Shown: positions 33,337 through 43,426, numbered from the stretch's first letter. The stretch is DNA of 64,000 nt from an uncultured Lachnospiraceae bacterium (GCA_947589155.1 CANQBH010000003.1:1-64000), one strand, 5' to 3'. Notes: generated from the letters alone by a model not told the origin. Made by a program: numbers and translations.

Positions 33337-34146
33337 TCATAAAAGAAGGCGCTGCAGCGCCAGCGCGGCGCCGTCGTGGTTATGATCCTCGTCCGTCACC
33401 AGATCCGCCTGCGTCCGTATCTCCTCCCGCGCGTTTTTCATCGCGATCCCGATTCCGGCCGCGCGCAGCATCGGCAGATCGTTCTGCTCGTCGCCGACCG
33501 CGACCGTCTCCCGCCGGTCCCAGTCTAAGATCCGACAAAGGGACAAAAGCGCGGCGCCCTTGTTGACCGACGGCGCGCAGAACTCATAAAACCACGGCGA
33601 AGAAAAGAAACGTTCCCACGGCCAGTGCATTTCTCCGCACGTTTTCTCCAGACGAAGCAGGCTTGCCCGATCGCGATAGTCCAGCGCCATGACCTTGTAG
33701 ATCTCATGCTCCAAAACAGCGTCCAAAGAAGCCGCCGTCTCCATCGGCTCATGCGTCGCTTCCCGGTAGCGCCGCGTCTGTTCGGTCATGCGCAGGCAAT
33801 AGAGCCGTTCGCTGTCAAAGCACTGCCATACATACCCTTCCCGTTCCAGAAACAGCAGCAGTTCTTCCAACGCCTGCCGCGGCATCGGATGCTTCTCCAA
33901 AAATGTCCGGCTGCCCGGCGCATAGATGACGGCGCCCTGATAGCCGATATAATAGCAATCGCCAAGATCCAGCCCCATCCGCTCCAGAAACAGCAGCCCG
34001 CCGTACAGCGGCCTGCCCGACGTAAACGCCAGTTGGTGTCCTTCCTCCTGCAATTTGCGCAGGATACGCACCGTCTCCTCCGTCGTCTCTTTTTGATCCG
34101 TTAAGAGCGTGCCGTCGAGATCGAGAAAGATCAGTTTATTCTTCAT
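33337..34146 (-). CDS. HAD-superfamily (Cof-type) phosphatase
   Basis: The 269-residue protein has the HAD nucleophile motif LIFLDLDGTLLTDQKE at the N-terminus and FTSGRPLYGG (motif II). NKGAALLSLCRILDW carries the motif III lysine and VAVGDEQNDLPMLRAAGIGI is motif IV. Cof-type enzymes usually dephosphorylate sugar phosphates or cofactors; the substrate cannot be named. The ATG at 34146 overlaps the ppk end by 11 bases; the frame extends further but has no ribosome binding site. It ends the long polC-pheA-ppx-ppk run. Confidence 0.88.
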   Translation of the reverse strand: MKNKLIFLDLDGTLLTDQKETTEETVRILRKLQEEGHQLAFTSGRPLYGGLLFLERMGLDLGDCYYIGYQGAVIYAPGSRTFLEKHPMPRQALEELLLFLEREGYVWQCFDSERLYCLRMTEQTRRYREATHEPMETAASLDAVLEHEIYKVMALDYRDRASLLRLEKTCGEMHWPWERFFSSPWFYEFCAPSVNKGAALLSLCRILDWDRRETVAVGDEQNDLPMLRAAGIGIAMKNAREEIRTQADLVTDEDHNHDGAALALQRLLL

Positions 34147-36304
34147 TGTTCTCTTCATCCAGCGCCCAGATCGGAAGGAAACGCCGCCCCCTCCACTGCT
34201 CGGTCGCCTCCGGCGCCTGTTTGACCGCTTCTTCACAAAAGGCCTGCTGCGAACTAAACGCCCTGCTGCTTCTCCTGTTCCGGCGGACGTAACTGCCGTC
34301 CGGCCGCATGACATAGGCTTTGAGGTTATCCTGCAGCAGCACGTCGAGGATATGCTTGATCCGCATTTTCAGTTCCTCATCCTCCACCGGAAATAAGATC
34401 TCCACGCGGCGGTCCAGATTTCGCGGCATCCAGTCCGCGCTGCTCATATAGATATCCTCCTGCCCGTTATTGTAAAAGAAGAAGATCCTGCTGTGCTCAA
34501 GGTAGGTGCCGACGATGGACATGACGTGGATACGGTCGCTGACGCCCGGAATCCCCGCGCGCAGACAGCAGATCCCGCGGACGATCAGAAAGATCTCCAC
34601 GCCCTGCGCCGACGCTTCGTACAACTGTTCAATGATCTCCTTGTCGCAGAGCGAGTTCATCTTGGCGACGATGACCGCGCGTTTTCCCGCGCGCGCGTTC
34701 TCGCTCTCGCGGCGGATCAGGGAAAGGAAACGGTCGCGCAGCCAGATCGGCGCAACGATCAGTTTGTTCCATCCGGCCGGTTCCGAATAACCGGACAGCA
34801 TATTAAAGACCGCCGTGGCGTCCTCGCCGTAACTCTCCGAACAGGTCAGCATACCGCAGTCCGTATAGAGTTTTGCCGTCGAGTCGTTGTAATTGCCGGT
34901 GCCGAGATGGACGTAGCGGGTAATGGCGTCGCCCTCTCTGCGCACGACAAGCGCGATCTTGCAGTGCGTTTTCAGACCGACAAGGCCGTAAATGACATGG
35001 CAGCCGGCCTTCTCAAGTTTCTGCGCCCAGACGATATTGTTCTCCTCGTCAAACCGCGCCTTGAGTTCCACAAGCACCGTGACCTGCTTGCCGTTTTCCG
35101 CCGCAAGCGCGAGCGCCGCGATGATCGGCGAATGTCCGCTGACGCGGTAGAGCGTCTGCTTGATCGCCAGCACATCCGGATCCGTGGCCGCCTGCTTGAT
35201 AAAATCGACCACCGGATCAAACGTCTCGAACGGATGGAACAAAAAGATATCGCCTTTTTTGATCTCGGAAAAAATGTCCGTCCCCGGCGCGATCCTCGGG
35301 TTTTGCTGCGGCTCGAACGGCTTCTGCCGCAGTTCTTCGCAGCCCTCGAGGCCGTAGAGTTTCATCAGAAACGTAAAATCGATCGGTCCCGGGATCGCGT
35401 AGATGCTTTCCTCGCGCACGCCGAGTTGTTTGGAGAGCGCCTTTCGCAGCGCGGGATCCGCTTTGTCCTCGATCTCCAGCCGGATCACCTCGCCCCACTG
35501 GCGTTTTACGAGCTGCTTCTGAATCTCCTTGAGCAGATCGGCGGCCTCGTCCTCGTCAAAGGAAAGATCGGCGTTGCGCATGATACGGTACGGGTAAGCG
35601 CAGACCACGTCATAGTTCAGATAAAGTTGCCCGATATTCTTTTCGATGATCTGCTCTAACAGGATGAACGTATGGCGGTCGCCGCTCTCGTTTGGCAGCG
35701 GGATCAGGCGCGGCAGTACGGACGGCACCTGCACCGTGGCAAATTCCAGATCTTCGCGGCTTCCCTGCTGTAATTTGGAGTCGGGGTTTTTGGAGCGGAT
35801 CAGCGCGGCGATATTGAGCGTTTTGTTCCGCACCAGCGGGAACGGCCGGGAAGCGTCCACCGCCATCGGCGTCAGTACGGGATAGACCTGCTCACGGAAA
35901 TAGGTGTCCACATACTGCGCCTGCGCCTCGTTCAGATCCTCGAAGTGGTCGATGATCCGTATCCCCTCTTTCCGCAGCAGCGGCAGAAGGGTCTTGTTGT
36001 AGATCCGATACTGCTCGCGTACCAGCGCGTGCGTCTCTGCGGCGATCGCGTGCAACTGCTCGGACGGCGTCATGCCGGCAATGTCTTTTTTATTGTACTT
36101 CGCATGTTCCATATCCATCAGCGATGCGACGCGCACCATGAAAAATTCATCCAGATTGGACGAAGTGATGCTGACAAATTTCAGGCGTTCCAAGACCGGC
36201 GTATTCTTATCCTTCGCTTCGTTTAATACGCGATGTTCAAATTTGATCCAGCTCAGTTCCCGATTGTCAAAAAATTTAGAGTCTTTTTTATCTGTTTTCC
36301 CCAT
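34136..36304 (-). CDS. ppk1: Polyphosphate kinase 1
   Basis: Ppk1 makes polyphosphate reversibly from ATP. The 722-residue protein has the N-terminal domain (FDNRELSWIKFEHRVLNEAK) and GDIFLFHPFETFDPVVDFIK. The phospholipase-D-like catalytic domains carry THCKIALVVRREG and YVHLGTGNYNDSTAKLYTDC, which hold the autophosphorylated histidine region. The length is typical. It follows the exopolyphosphatase gene by 9 bases, so synthesis and breakdown of polyphosphate are encoded together. Confidence 0.96.
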   Translation of the reverse strand: MGKTDKKDSKFFDNRELSWIKFEHRVLNEAKDKNTPVLERLKFVSITSSNLDEFFMVRVASLMDMEHAKYNKKDIAGMTPSEQLHAIAAETHALVREQYRIYNKTLLPLLRKEGIRIIDHFEDLNEAQAQYVDTYFREQVYPVLTPMAVDASRPFPLVRNKTLNIAALIRSKNPDSKLQQGSREDLEFATVQVPSVLPRLIPLPNESGDRHTFILLEQIIEKNIGQLYLNYDVVCAYPYRIMRNADLSFDEDEAADLLKEIQKQLVKRQWGEVIRLEIEDKADPALRKALSKQLGVREESIYAIPGPIDFTFLMKLYGLEGCEELRQKPFEPQQNPRIAPGTDIFSEIKKGDIFLFHPFETFDPVVDFIKQAATDPDVLAIKQTLYRVSGHSPIIAALALAAENGKQVTVLVELKARFDEENNIVWAQKLEKAGCHVIYGLVGLKTHCKIALVVRREGDAITRYVHLGTGNYNDSTAKLYTDCGMLTCSESYGEDATAVFNMLSGYSEPAGWNKLIVAPIWLRDRFLSLIRRESENARAGKRAVIVAKMNSLCDKEIIEQLYEASAQGVEIFLIVRGICCLRAGIPGVSDRIHVMSIVGTYLEHSRIFFFYNNGQEDIYMSSADWMPRNLDRRVEILFPVEDEELKMRIKHILDVLLQDNLKAYVMRPDGSYVRRNRRSSRAFSSQQAFCEEAVKQAPEATEQWRGRRFLPIWALDEENNEE

Positions 36305-36313
36305 CTTCTACCC

Positions 36314-37840
36314 CTATTCAAAAATACGCAGTTCCGTCAGCACCGGACGGACGGAAAAGACCTGCTCAAAAAAGTCCGCTTTTTCCTCGAACATCCCTTT
36401 CTCCAGCGCGATGGAGTCTTTGGATTCGATCGTGATATTCAGTTTGTCGCCCCGCAGCGCGATCTTGATATGCTTGAACTTCTGTTTGTGGCTCCGGTCA
36501 AGCGCGTTGGCGACGCGCAGGATCGCAAGGAGTTTTACGATCGTCACATACTCCTCTTCTCTGAAGCGGTCCGCCAGTTCCCCGTAGGCAAGCAGTTCTC
36601 CCCGATTCATCGCGACCGTCGTCGCGACCATCTCCCGCTCCTTATGCGTCAGGCCGAGGATCTCCGACGACATGATGATCGTGCGCGAACACTGCGACGC
36701 TTCGGCGATGCTGATATATTTCCCACAGTCATGCAGAACGGCGACCACGCGCATCAGCAGGCGTTCGCGTTTGCCCAGCCCGTGGAACTTCTTCATCACA
36801 TCGTAGATCTGCGTAGAGATATAATCGAGCGCTTTCAAATGCGGCTGGTAACTGCCGTAGCGCTTTGCGATGGCCCATGCCGCCGAAAGGATGTCCTGCT
36901 CGAAGTCGTGTTCCACATCCAGACTTTTTTTCGCCGAAAAAAAGTCGTACGCCATGCCTTCGTTGATAGAGACGCCGGAAAAGAAAACGTATTTGGACGG
37001 CATTTTTTCCGCGATCGCCTCATGCAAAAGAAGGTACGGCTCGACAAGATCCTGATTTTCCTGAAGCACCGGCAGTTCGACCGGAAGTTCGAGGATCGCC
37101 TTGCCGCAGAGTTTCTGCAAAAAATCCAGATAGCGGTCCGCCTTGAGCAGCACGCCGCTGTCGACCGGCGTTCCCACATGCGACAGCGCCGACATCTGAT
37201 CGCCGAGGATAATAAGATATTTCAGTTTGACGTCCTGCAGATACATGGTCGTAAAGACGTCCAGTTCCTTATACATGATCTCCTGCACATGGTAGCGGCG
37301 GTTGGAACCGTAGGAAAAACGCCGCAGATTCTCTCGGATCGTCACGGTGCCCAGCCCCAGATGCTGGGTGGTGCGCACCTTCCCGTTGACAAACAGCGTG
37401 ATCTGCAGACTGCCGCCGCCCACATCCACGATCGCCGCGCTTTCCGATATCATCTCCTCAAAGGATCTCTGGGAAGCCGCCGCCCGATAACTCAAAAACC
37501 GCTGCTCGGAATTGCTGCGGACCGTCAGCGTCAGCCCGGTGCGCAGTTTGATCTGCTCGAGCACGAAAAAAGCGTTGATCGCGCGGTAAAGCATTCCGGT
37601 CGCATAGGCCTGATAGTCCGTGACCTGATAGGTCTTGACTGTGCGCAGCATATCCCCGAGGATGTCGCACAGGCGTCCGGTCGTCTCGTTCGACAGTTTG
37701 CCGTTGGCGTTGATCTCGTTCAAAAGTTCCACCGGCATCCGCAGGCAGTCGATCTCTTTGAGTTTGCGCTCCGATGTTATCCTAAAGATCTTGAGCACGG
37801 TTTCATAGGTGCCCACATAGATGGAGGCGTACAGTTTCAT
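36314..37840 (-). CDS. ppx: Ppx/GppA-family exopolyphosphatase with HD domain
   Basis: The 508-residue protein has the actin-like ATPase-type fold (SIYVGTYETVLKIF near the start; IVDVGGGSLQITLFVNGKV near residue 138). It also has a C-terminal HD domain (VVAVLHDCGKYISIAEASQC, about residue 365). It should cleave phosphate from polyphosphate and possibly act on pppGpp. GGGGAAACGGGAA precedes the ATG. It lies between pheA and ppk1. Confidence 0.9.
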   Translation of the reverse strand: MKLYASIYVGTYETVLKIFRITSERKLKEIDCLRMPVELLNEINANGKLSNETTGRLCDILGDMLRTVKTYQVTDYQAYATGMLYRAINAFFVLEQIKLRTGLTLTVRSNSEQRFLSYRAAASQRSFEEMISESAAIVDVGGGSLQITLFVNGKVRTTQHLGLGTVTIRENLRRFSYGSNRRYHVQEIMYKELDVFTTMYLQDVKLKYLIILGDQMSALSHVGTPVDSGVLLKADRYLDFLQKLCGKAILELPVELPVLQENQDLVEPYLLLHEAIAEKMPSKYVFFSGVSINEGMAYDFFSAKKSLDVEHDFEQDILSAAWAIAKRYGSYQPHLKALDYISTQIYDVMKKFHGLGKRERLLMRVVAVLHDCGKYISIAEASQCSRTIIMSSEILGLTHKEREMVATTVAMNRGELLAYGELADRFREEEYVTIVKLLAILRVANALDRSHKQKFKHIKIALRGDKLNITIESKDSIALEKGMFEEKADFFEQVFSVRPVLTELRIFE

Positions 37841-37859
37841 TTCCCGTTTCCCCTTTCTG

Positions 37860-39011
37860 TTATTTTTCTGTCCACGCCGGATAATTGCCCAAGATCTTAA
37901 ACGAGTCCGTTTCCTCTTTCAGGCCGCGCAGGGCGTTTCGGACGTCCTCCTGCTCCAAGTTCCCCTGAAAGTCGATGAAAAAGCGGTAATCCCAGTTCCG
38001 CCCCGGGCGCGGACGCGATTCGATCTTTGTCATGTTCAATCCGTTAAAGATAAAGTGCGACAGGATATGATAAAGAGAGCCCGTTTCGTTGGGCAGTTCA
38101 AAACTCAGGCTGACCTTATCCGCGGTCCTCAGGAATTTTTTCTCGCGGCTGACGATGATAAACTTCGTCTGGTTGTCCTTATTGTCCTGAATATTTTTCT
38201 CCAGCACGCGAAGCCCGTACAACTTTGCGTTTTCCGCTCCCGCAATGGCCGCCTCTGTCGGATCGCCGTCGTCTTTGATCTTGCGGGCGGCGACCGCCGT
38301 ATTCTTTACGGAGCGCGTCTCAAATTCCGGATGCCGCTGCTCCAGATAGGACGCGCACTGCATCAGGGCTTGCGGATGCGAATACACGGTGCGCACGCCG
38401 GAAAGTTCAGCGCCCTCGCACCCGAGCAGCGCATGGTCGATCCGAATCACCTGCTCGCCGATGATGGCGACGTCGTATTCGACCAGCAGATCGTAATTCT
38501 GCGCCACGATCCCCGCCGTCGAATTTTCGATCGGAAGCACCGCATAGTCGGCTTCGCCTCCGGTGATCCTTTCCATGGCCTCCCGCCATGTCGCCGCCGC
38601 GAACGCGTCCACGCCGTCTCCGAAAAAAGCGCGGAGCGCCTGCTGCGAATACGCGCCTTCGACGCCCTGGAAAACGACGCGGCTTCCGGAAAAGTCAAAA
38701 CGGTCGCAGCAGCAAAAATCATGGGAGCCGATCCGCCCGTGCTCAGCCAAAAGGCGGTACTGCTTTTTTTTGCTGACGGACATGATCTGCTCGAACAACT
38801 CCACAATGCCCTGCCTCGAAAAATCGTCCGACGCCAGCGCCGACAGCTGCGCGAGTTTTTCCTTTTCACGCTCCCTGTCATATACGTTTTTATTTTGGCT
38901 GATCTTATACGCCGCCACGTCCTCCGCCAGCGACAGCCGTTTTTCATACAATGTCAGGATGTCCTGATCGATCTGATCGATCTGCTGACGGATCTCGCTT
39001 AAATCCTTCAT
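37860..39011 (-). CDS. pheA: Chorismate mutase/prephenate dehydratase (PheA)
   Basis: PheA carries out two steps from chorismate to phenylpyruvate in phenylalanine synthesis. The 383-residue protein has an AroQ chorismate mutase domain (LSEIRQQIDQIDQDILTLYE). The prephenate dehydratase domain follows (VVFQGVEGAYSQQALRAFF, PIENSTAGIVAQNYDLL). The C-terminal ACT domain contains TGSLYHILSHFIFNGLNMTK and ESRPRPGRNWDYRFF, the phenylalanine feedback site. AGGAG sits 5 bases before the ATG at 39011. It follows polC by 17 bases. Confidence 0.95.
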   Translation of the reverse strand: MKDLSEIRQQIDQIDQDILTLYEKRLSLAEDVAAYKISQNKNVYDREREKEKLAQLSALASDDFSRQGIVELFEQIMSVSKKKQYRLLAEHGRIGSHDFCCCDRFDFSGSRVVFQGVEGAYSQQALRAFFGDGVDAFAAATWREAMERITGGEADYAVLPIENSTAGIVAQNYDLLVEYDVAIIGEQVIRIDHALLGCEGAELSGVRTVYSHPQALMQCASYLEQRHPEFETRSVKNTAVAARKIKDDGDPTEAAIAGAENAKLYGLRVLEKNIQDNKDNQTKFIIVSREKKFLRTADKVSLSFELPNETGSLYHILSHFIFNGLNMTKIESRPRPGRNWDYRFFIDFQGNLEQEDVRNALRGLKEETDSFKILGNYPAWTEK

Positions 39012-39028
39012 AGTTTCTCCTTTTGTTT

Positions 39029-40612
39029 TCATGCGCCAAAGTCAAAGAACGAGATCTGGTTGGTCTCCGAAAGATCGGAAATGATCCCGAGATCCGAAAG
39101 CTGTTCCACCATGGCTTTGCTGATCCTGCCTCTCTCCCGCAGGTCTTCCTTGGAGAGGAAGCGTCCCTGCGCCGCCGCGATGGCAAGCATTTCCGCCGCC
39201 GAATCTCCCATGCCTTCCACTGCGTTGAGCGGCGGCAGGAGTTTGCCGTCCACGATCTGGAAATAGCGCGCGTCCGAGCGGTACAGATCGATCGGCAGGA
39301 AAGAAAATCCCCTCGCGTACATCTCCTGCACGATACGCGCGTCCCTTAACACGTCTTCGTCTTTTTTTGCGATCTTTTCCTGACGGCGGATGGCCGCCAT
39401 GTAATTTTCGAGTTTTTCCTTGCCGCGGCACATGATCGCATAGTCGAACGCCGTGGCGCGGATACTGAAGAACGCCGCGTAATAGGCCAACGGATAAAAC
39501 ACCTTGCAGTAGGCGATCCGCCACGCCATCATCACATAGGCCGCCGCATGCGCTTTCGGGAACATATATTTGATCTTTTCACAGGAGCCCGTGTACCACT
39601 CCGGCACCCCGTGATCTAACATATCCTGTTTCCACTCCGGCCACTGCTCGCATTTGCCTTTCGCGATCATGCCTTTTCTCGTCTTTTCCATAATGTCGAA
39701 CGCCCGCGCGCTGTCCATTCCCATATGGATCAGATACGTCATGATGTCGTCGCGGGTGCAGATACAGTTGGAAATGGTCGCGACGCCTTCTTCGATCAGG
39801 CTTTGGGCGTTTCCCACCCAGACGTCCTGTCCGTGGCTGAGCCCCGAGATCCTGATCAGATCCGTAAACTCCTGCGGCTTCGCATCGCGCAGCATCCCCA
39901 TCGCAAAGTCCGTACCAAATTCCGGAATGCCAAGCGTTCCCATATCGACGCCGCCGATCTCGTCCGGCGAAACGCCGAGCGCCGACGTATCCTTAAACAG
40001 CGACATGACGGTCGGATCGTCCAGCGGGATATCCTGCGCGTGCACGCCGGTCAGGTCTTCTAACATCCGTATCATGGTCGGATCGTCATGGCCGAGGATG
40101 TCGAGTTTCAGCAGATTGGAATCGATCGAGTGGTAATCAAAATGCGTCGTGATGATTCCGGAGTCCGCCTTGTTGGCCGGATGCTGTACCGGCGTAAACG
40201 AATCGATCTCCTCCCCCATAGGCAGCACGATGATACCGCCCGGATGCTGTCCCGTCGACCGCCGTATGCCGACGCAGCCCTGCACGATTCGGTCGATCTC
40301 GCAGTTGCGTTTCTGGACGTCGTGCGCCTCGTAATAGCGTTTGGTATAGCCGTATGCGGTCTTGTCCGCCAGCGTCGCGATCGTACCGGCCTTGAACGTC
40401 TGTCCTTCGCCGAAGATCACCTCGGTGTATTTGTGCGCCTTGCTCTGATAATCTCCGGAAAAATTCAGGTCGATATCCGGCTCCTTGTTGCCTTTGAAAC
40501 CGAGGAACGTCTCAAACGGGATGTCGAACCCGTCTTTCTTGAGATCCTTGCCGCAGACCGGACATTTCCGATCCGGCATATCGCAGCCCGCGCGGCCGGA
40601 ATATTGCAGCAC
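39029..40612 (-). CDS. polC: DNA polymerase III PolC, 3' part (frame-shifted)
   Basis: This 527-residue frame holds the end of the PolC polymerase domain. It begins in the zinc-binding insert (GCDMPDRKCPVCGKDLKKDG). It then has FETFLGFKGNKEPDIDLNFS (palm residues with catalytic aspartates), HPGGIIVLPMGEEIDSFTPV and AHAAAYVMMAWRIAYCKVFY, and ends near LISDLSETNQISFFDFGA. It has no real start: it continues the frame broken near 40625, where VDFDSEEVLQYSG would join the two parts. See the upstream part for the deletion. Confidence 0.92.
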   Translation of the reverse strand: MLQYSGRAGCDMPDRKCPVCGKDLKKDGFDIPFETFLGFKGNKEPDIDLNFSGDYQSKAHKYTEVIFGEGQTFKAGTIATLADKTAYGYTKRYYEAHDVQKRNCEIDRIVQGCVGIRRSTGQHPGGIIVLPMGEEIDSFTPVQHPANKADSGIITTHFDYHSIDSNLLKLDILGHDDPTMIRMLEDLTGVHAQDIPLDDPTVMSLFKDTSALGVSPDEIGGVDMGTLGIPEFGTDFAMGMLRDAKPQEFTDLIRISGLSHGQDVWVGNAQSLIEEGVATISNCICTRDDIMTYLIHMGMDSARAFDIMEKTRKGMIAKGKCEQWPEWKQDMLDHGVPEWYTGSCEKIKYMFPKAHAAAYVMMAWRIAYCKVFYPLAYYAAFFSIRATAFDYAIMCRGKEKLENYMAAIRRQEKIAKKDEDVLRDARIVQEMYARGFSFLPIDLYRSDARYFQIVDGKLLPPLNAVEGMGDSAAEMLAIAAAQGRFLSKEDLRERGRISKAMVEQLSDLGIISDLSETNQISFFDFGA

Positions 40613-43425
40613 CTCCTCGGAATCAAATCCACATAGTGGCAGTATTCGCAGAGGTAATGCGGGCTCAGCGGATTGACTTCGGTAATGCCCGCCATCGTCG
40701 CCGCAAAGGACGAGCCGACGGATCCCCGCGAGCCCACCAGATAGCCGTCCTCATTGGATTTCCAGACCAGTTTCTGCGCGATGATATACATGACCGCGTA
40801 GCCGTTTCCGATGATGGAATTCAACTCGCGGCTCAGCCTCTCCTCGACGACCGGCGGCAGCGGATCCCCATAGACCGCGTGCGCCCTGTCATAACAGATA
40901 CGGCGCAAAAGGACGTCCGAATCTTCGATGACCGGCGGGCATTTGTCCGGCCGCACCGGCGAGATCGGCTCGCACATATCGGCAATGCGGTTGGTATTCG
41001 TGATCACGACCTCCTCCGCCTTCCCGCTGCCCAGATAGGAAAACTCCTCGAGCATTTCTTCGGTGGTATGCAGATAGAGCGGCGCCTGATGGTCGGCGTC
41101 GCTGAAACCGGTCGCCGCCATGATGATCCTGCGGTAGATCTCGTCGCCGGGATCCAGAAAATGCACGTCGCAGGTCGCCACGACGGGTTTGCGGTATTCC
41201 TCGCCGAGCGCTACGATCCGCCGGTTGATGTCGCGCAGGTCTTCCTGCGTCTTGCCTTCGCCGTCTTCCGTCTCCAGAAGGAAGAGATTGTTGCCAAGCG
41301 GCTGGATCTCCAGATAGTCGTAAAATCCGACGATCCGCGCGATCTCCTCCTCGGAACGGTCGTTCCAGAGCGCGCGGTACAACTCCCCCGCCTCGCACGC
41401 CGAGCCGACGATCAGCCCTTCGCGGTAGCGCTGCAACAGGCTCTTGGGGATCTTCGGCCTGCGGTGGAAATACTGCAAATGCGACAGGGAGATCAGACGG
41501 TAGAGGTTGATCCTTCCGATATCGTTTTTGGCAAGGACGATACAGTGATTGGCGGGCATCTTCCGCACCGCCTCGTCTTCCGCCCTTCCTTCACGGTTGA
41601 TCTGCGCAAGATCTTCCATGCCGCGGTCCCGAAGCATACCGATGAACTTTTCAAAAATATGCGCGGTGCACTCCGCGTCATCCACGGCGCGGTGGTGATA
41701 GCCGAGTTCCACGCCGACGGCCTTCGCCACATGATCGAGTTTGTATTTTGCCAGCGACGGCAGAAGGAAGCGGGATAAGCCGACGGTATCCACATAGGTG
41801 TACTCGCACACAAGACCAAGTCTTTTGCAGTTCGCCCGTAAGAAGCCCATATCAAAATCCGCGTTATGCGCCACAAGGACGCAGCCCTGGCAAAATTCCA
41901 GAAAGCGCGGGAGGATCTCCTCGATCACCGGCGCGTCCATCACATCCTCGTCGCGGATGCTTGTCAGTTCCGTGATCCGAAACGGGATCGGCGACTGCGG
42001 ATTGACAAAAGAAGAAAAGCGTTCCGTCACCTGCGCGTTTTCCACCTTGACCGCGCCGATCTCGATGATCCGGTTGTTTTCGGCATGAAACCCCGTCGTC
42101 TCCAGATCGAAGACCACGAACGGCGCGTCCAGTGTCTGCCCTTTTTCTCCGGTCACGATCCCTCTGGTATCGTCCACCAGATAGATCTCGCAGCCGTAGA
42201 TGACCTTAAAATCCGCGCCCGCGGGAACGGCATGCGCCGCGCCCGGAAACGCCTGCACTACGCCGTGATCCGTAATGGCGATCGCCTTATGCCCCCAGTC
42301 CATCGCGCGCTTTATGATATCTTCCACATCCGTCACGCCGTCCATATCGCTCATCTTGGTATGGCAGTGCAGTTCCACCCGCTTTTCCGGTGCGTGATCC
42401 TGCCGCGCTTCGGTGAAGTCATTGATCTTTACAATGCCGTAAACCGAGCCAAGCGTCAGGTCATGGTCAAAACTGTCGATCTTCGGCGTCGCCTTGATTT
42501 TTATGAAAGCGCCCTTATAGAGATCCTCTAAGAGTCCTTTGGCATCGCTTAACGCGGTAAAGAGTTTCGCCACGATTGTATCGGTAAAATCCGTCAGCGT
42601 CAGAATAATGATCGTTCTTTCATTGCGGATCTCCCGCGTCTCCACGCCGATGATCTTGCCGCGGACCACGACTTCTCCGATTCCGTCAGCCAGTTCCTTG
42701 ATGGGAATGGCGTCTTCCAAAAACGCCCGCCCGTAGATCAGATCCGGATTCTCCGCGCGTTTTTTCATCCGCGCGGCAGCCTTTGGCGCCGTTTCCCTTT
42801 TTTGTTCTTCTTCCGCTTTCTTTTGCGGTTCTTTATTATAATGAAGCCTTTCTTTTTCACGGGAGATCTCGGCGATTTTCTGCTCGATCTCAAGTTGCGC
42901 GTTGGCGCGGTGCCTGCTCTTTTCCGCCTCGCGGTAGGAAAAATGCAGCACGCAGTCCATCCCGCAGCGCTCGCAGAGGACTTTATCCAGAATGTCGTGC
43001 AGTTCCTGTTCGTATTCGTGCGCGATCACCGTATCTTCCAGTTCAAGGGTCACGGTCTTTTCCGCAAAAGAAAACCGCGCTTTTTTGTAAAGATAAAGAA
43101 GCAGGCTGCTGTAAGCGCCCAGTTCGTCCAAAAGGCTGTCGTTGTACGCCTGAAGCAGGGTCTCCGGCGTATAGAGCGCGGAAAGCGTAAACCGCTCCAT
43201 GATATGTACCCGGATATCCTCTCCTGCAAAACACTGCTTTTTGATCTCTTTTTCCAATGTCCGGATCTTCCGCTTCGGGACAAGCGTAAAGAGATGGAGA
43301 TAGATCCTGACGGCGTCTCTTGCGCGGTTGGCGCTCACGCGCTCCACGGTCGCGCCTTCCAGTCCCTGCGCCAGCGCCTGATCCAATTGTAACGACGGAA
43401 ATACTTCCTCGAATTTCTTTTCCAC
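40465..43425 (-). CDS. polC: DNA polymerase III PolC, 5' part (broken by a one-base deletion)
   Basis: PolC is the replicative polymerase of Firmicutes with its own proofreading. This frame starts at GTG and has the N-terminal domain and the OB fold (GEVVVRGKIIGVETREIRNE). The PHP domain follows (VELHCHTKMSDMDGVTDVED), then the DEDD exonuclease (FVVFDLETTGFHAENNRIIE) and the first half of the polymerase domain (VGSRGSVGSSFAATMAGI). After HYLCEYCHYVD it goes out of frame; the last ~60 residues are noise. GTG GAT TTG ATT should read GTG GAT TTT GAT, so one T is missing at 40625-40627. Repaired, the gene is exactly 1465 residues. Confidence 0.93.
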   Translation of the reverse strand: MEKKFEEVFPSLQLDQALAQGLEGATVERVSANRARDAVRIYLHLFTLVPKRKIRTLEKEIKKQCFAGEDIRVHIMERFTLSALYTPETLLQAYNDSLLDELGAYSSLLLYLYKKARFSFAEKTVTLELEDTVIAHEYEQELHDILDKVLCERCGMDCVLHFSYREAEKSRHRANAQLEIEQKIAEISREKERLHYNKEPQKKAEEEQKRETAPKAAARMKKRAENPDLIYGRAFLEDAIPIKELADGIGEVVVRGKIIGVETREIRNERTIIILTLTDFTDTIVAKLFTALSDAKGLLEDLYKGAFIKIKATPKIDSFDHDLTLGSVYGIVKINDFTEARQDHAPEKRVELHCHTKMSDMDGVTDVEDIIKRAMDWGHKAIAITDHGVVQAFPGAAHAVPAGADFKVIYGCEIYLVDDTRGIVTGEKGQTLDAPFVVFDLETTGFHAENNRIIEIGAVKVENAQVTERFSSFVNPQSPIPFRITELTSIRDEDVMDAPVIEEILPRFLEFCQGCVLVAHNADFDMGFLRANCKRLGLVCEYTYVDTVGLSRFLLPSLAKYKLDHVAKAVGVELGYHHRAVDDAECTAHIFEKFIGMLRDRGMEDLAQINREGRAEDEAVRKMPANHCIVLAKNDIGRINLYRLISLSHLQYFHRRPKIPKSLLQRYREGLIVGSACEAGELYRALWNDRSEEEIARIVGFYDYLEIQPLGNNLFLLETEDGEGKTQEDLRDINRRIVALGEEYRKPVVATCDVHFLDPGDEIYRRIIMAATGFSDADHQAPLYLHTTEEMLEEFSYLGSGKAEEVVITNTNRIADMCEPISPVRPDKCPPVIEDSDVLLRRICYDRAHAVYGDPLPPVVEERLSRELNSIIGNGYAVMYIIAQKLVWKSNEDGYLVGSRGSVGSSFAATMAGITEVNPLSPHYLCEYCHYVDLIPRRCCNIPAARAAICRIGNVRSAARISRKTGSTSRLRRSSVSKATRSRIST

Positions 43426-43426
43426 G

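Noticed and set aside
36233..37900. 555-residue plus-strand open frame over ppx
   Set aside because: It is antisense to a clear Ppx/GppA gene and lacks motifs and a ribosome binding site.
40600..40640. Programmed frameshift in polC
   Set aside because: The local T-run is short, the Shine-Dalgarno-like AGGAGG lies downstream rather than upstream of the slip point, and no stop codon lies at the slip site. A deletion in a homopolymer is simpler.
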